DNA from: Bacillota bacterium
GTDB lineage: Bacteria; Bacillota; Clostridia; Christensenellales; SZUA-584
DNA length: 50,077 bases
Direction of reading: 5' to 3'
Assembly: GCA_023416745.1 (NCBI GenBank)
Contig: JAEZHF010000086.1
Location: forward strand, 1 to 50,077
Shown: piece by piece, positions 48,357 to 50,077 of the stretch
How the letters are laid out: the number at the start of each line of letters is the position of its first letter
How positions within the stretch are numbered: the first letter of the stretch is position 1
The notes under the pieces: model-generated
Databases searched by the model: none
The model's input: only the letters and a program-made list of their open reading frames with translations
Told to the model about the DNA's origin: nothing
Position numbers and translations under genes: made by a program

Positions 48357-50069
48357 TTAAGATTCATCTTGCAGGGCAGCGTAGCCTTCCTCGCCCGTGC
48401 GCACTTTGATGACGTTTTCCACGTCGAAGACGAATATCTTGCCATCGCCCACGTTGCCGGTGTAAAGTGCCTTCTTGACGGTGCTGACGAGCAGGTCGGT
48501 GGGCACTTTGCAGATGACGATGTCCACCTGAACCTTGGGCAGCAGCTTGGTTTCCATCTCGACGCCTCTGTATTTCACCGGATGGCCTTTTTGCATGCCA
48601 TAGCCCATGACGTTGGTGACCGTGACGCCCGTAATGCCAATGGAGTCCAGCGCACTCTGCAGAGCAGAGAATTTGTTCTGGTTGGTGATGATCGTGACCT
48701 TGGTCATCTTGGCCCCCGGATGTGCGTTGTTGAACACCGGAACCGCTACATCGTCCGGAACCGCGCCGGCCGGCACTGCAGACCCACCCATATCTGCCAT
48801 CGGTATGGAGATCATGAAGTCGCCATAGGCGCTGACCAGACCGTGCTCTTTGATATCGAGACCCTGAATCTCTTCTTCCGCCGAGACGCGCAGGCCGTTG
48901 ACCTTCTTGATGATTGCAAAGAGAATGAGGGACATGACTATTGTCCAGGCTGCGATGGCGAGTATACCCAGTGCCTGTGTGCCTAACTGAGACCAGCCGC
49001 CGCCGTAGAACAGGCCGTCAACCGTTGCGCCGGGAGCCGAGGTGGTGGCGAACAGGCCAACCGCCAATGTACCCCAGATACCGTTAATGCCGTGAACCGC
49101 AACGGCACCCACCGGGTCGTCCACATGCAGCTTCAGATCGATAAACTCGACCGCGACCACGACGAGGAGACCGGCGACAAAACCGATGATGGAAGCGCCA
49201 AGACCGTCAACCGCGGCGCACGGGGCTGTGATGGCGACAAGTCCGGCCAGCGCGCCGTTAAGAGACATGGACACGTCGGGCTTGCCGTTTTTGATCCAGG
49301 TGAATAACATTGTAACCACTGTGGCAACGCCGGGAGCAATCGTTGTCGTTGCAAAGACTGTGCCCATCTGCTCTACGCTCAATGCCGCCGCGCCGTTGAA
49401 GCCATACCAGCCAAACCAGAGTATGAATACACCAAGAGCGCCCAGGGTGATTGAATGGCCGGGAATAGCTCGTGATACTTTTTTACCTGACTTGGGATCC
49501 TTGACATATTTGCCGATTCTCGGCCCGAGTATTGCTGCGCCGACAAACGCCATGATGCCGCCCACCATGTGGATTGCCGAGGAGCCCGCGAAGTCGATAT
49601 AGCCCAGGTTGAACAGCCAGCCGCCGCCGTTCCAGACCCAGCCCGCTTCGATTGGGTAGATAACAAGGCTGATCACGGCGCTGTAGATGCAGTACGCCGA
49701 GAACTTCGTGCGTTCGGCCATGGCGCCGGACACAATGGTGGCGGCGGTGGCGCAGAACACCAGGTTAAACACGAAGCTGGACCATGGGAAGTTCGCATAG
49801 TCGGTGAAGATCTGGAAATCCGGGACACCGATCAAGCCGAACAGGTAGTTTTCGCCCATCATCAGTGAGAAACCGATGAGCATGAACACCACGGTTCCGA
49901 TACAGAAGTCCATGAGGTTCTTCATGATGATGTTGCCGGCGTTCTTCGAGCGGGTGAAGCCGGTTTCCACCATTGCAAAGCCGCCCTGCATGAAGAACAC
50001 GAGCGCCGCGCCGATCAGGAACCATACCGGGAATACTGTTCCGTTTACAGCTTCCATAATTTCTGTCAT
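48357..50069 (-). CDS. amt: Ammonium transporter fused to a C-terminal P-II domain
   Basis: A 570-residue fusion. Residues 1-425 form an Amt channel with eleven helices: MQGGFAMVETGFTRSKN near the N-terminus, and the pore His residues in SSAIHMVGGIMAF and VAVHGINGIWGTL. A linker of about 30 residues leads to a full P-II domain from residue 455 (MTKVTIITNQNKF, YGMQKGHPVKYRGVE, TGNVGDGKIFVFDVENV, RTGEEGY). P-II proteins normally block Amt channels when nitrogen is plentiful; here the regulator is built in. Met stands where Tyr51 is uridylylated in E. coli GlnB, while Tyr46 is kept. The start lies 8 bp from the window edge, so its promoter is not visible. Confidence 0.95.
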   Translation of the reverse strand: MTEIMEAVNGTVFPVWFLIGAALVFFMQGGFAMVETGFTRSKNAGNIIMKNLMDFCIGTVVFMLIGFSLMMGENYLFGLIGVPDFQIFTDYANFPWSSFVFNLVFCATAATIVSGAMAERTKFSAYCIYSAVISLVIYPIEAGWVWNGGGWLFNLGYIDFAGSSAIHMVGGIMAFVGAAILGPRIGKYVKDPKSGKKVSRAIPGHSITLGALGVFILWFGWYGFNGAAALSVEQMGTVFATTTIAPGVATVVTMLFTWIKNGKPDVSMSLNGALAGLVAITAPCAAVDGLGASIIGFVAGLLVVVAVEFIDLKLHVDDPVGAVAVHGINGIWGTLAVGLFATTSAPGATVDGLFYGGGWSQLGTQALGILAIAAWTIVMSLILFAIIKKVNGLRVSAEEEIQGLDIKEHGLVSAYGDFMISIPMADMGGSAVPAGAVPDDVAVPVFNNAHPGAKMTKVTIITNQNKFSALQSALDSIGITGVTVTNVMGYGMQKGHPVKYRGVEMETKLLPKVQVDIVICKVPTDLLVSTVKKALYTGNVGDGKIFVFDVENVIKVRTGEEGYAALQDES

Positions 50070-50077
50070 TTTATGAT

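Noticed and set aside
1..50077. CRISPR arrays, rRNA, tRNA, insertion sequences and phage genes
   Set aside because: I looked for regular spaced repeats, cloverleaf-like intergenic sequence and transposase or integrase motifs and saw none.

Overview
The window looks like a chromosomal segment of an anaerobic, Gram-positive member of the Clostridia, probably an uncultured one. The evidence is the set of Firmicutes-type families: a YesM/YesN two-component pair, DapL, MocR, a PadR regulator with a 'permease prefix' partner, SPASM radical SAM enzymes, many Cys-lipidated binding proteins, AGGAGG ribosome sites and clean sigma-A promoters with 17-18 bp spacers. No rRNA, tRNA, CRISPR array, phage or transposase gene was seen. 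The first 8.4 kb is visibly more AT-rich than the stretch from 15 to 37 kb.

Region 1 (1-13.9 kb) is a sugar or polyol uptake and oxidation locus. It holds the tail of an unidentified gene, a GatZ/KbaZ-type tagatose-bisphosphate aldolase subunit, a glycerol-dehydrogenase-type enzyme, a YesM-like kinase and YesN-like regulator followed by two sugar-binding lipoproteins, and then an RbsA/RbsC-type transporter, an RbsD-type pyranase, an iron-type alcohol dehydrogenase and a third binding lipoprotein. Three promoters in this region (-10 boxes at 1572, 3010 and 8401) carry the same A-rich element with AAGACG exactly where the -35 box should be. This marks a small regulon that the adjacent YesN-like regulator probably activates.

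Region 2 (14-21.9 kb) is a copper or metal operon. A divergent HxlR regulator faces a DUF2318 lipoprotein, a fused HMA/SafE/cupredoxin membrane protein, CopA, a small lipoprotein, and an OmpR-type regulator with its kinase.

Region 3 (21.9-26.5 kb) is the least ordinary part. It has a divergent thymidylate-synthase-fold protein behind a perfect DnaA box. Next come two paralogous lipoproteins with an unusually long conserved N-terminal region, translationally coupled to a SPASM radical SAM enzyme, and then a LysM protein. The lipoprotein pair plus radical SAM enzyme is the best candidate for an undescribed peptide- or protein-modifying system.

Region 4 (26.6-42.5 kb) is mostly housekeeping: dapL, sbcD-sbcC, a divergent EamA/MocR pair, an amidase-like protein, typA, a PadR unit whose membrane partner is broken by two frameshifts, a duplicated-domain lipoprotein, a Crp/Fnr regulator, thioredoxin, a 2-hydroxyacid dehydrogenase and a second radical SAM protein. 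Two related intergenic repeats sit between convergent genes here.

Region 5 (42.6-50 kb) has a NarL-type two-component system with an unknown 163-residue partner, divergent from a three-gene ABC-2 exporter. The window ends with an ammonium transporter fused to a P-II domain.
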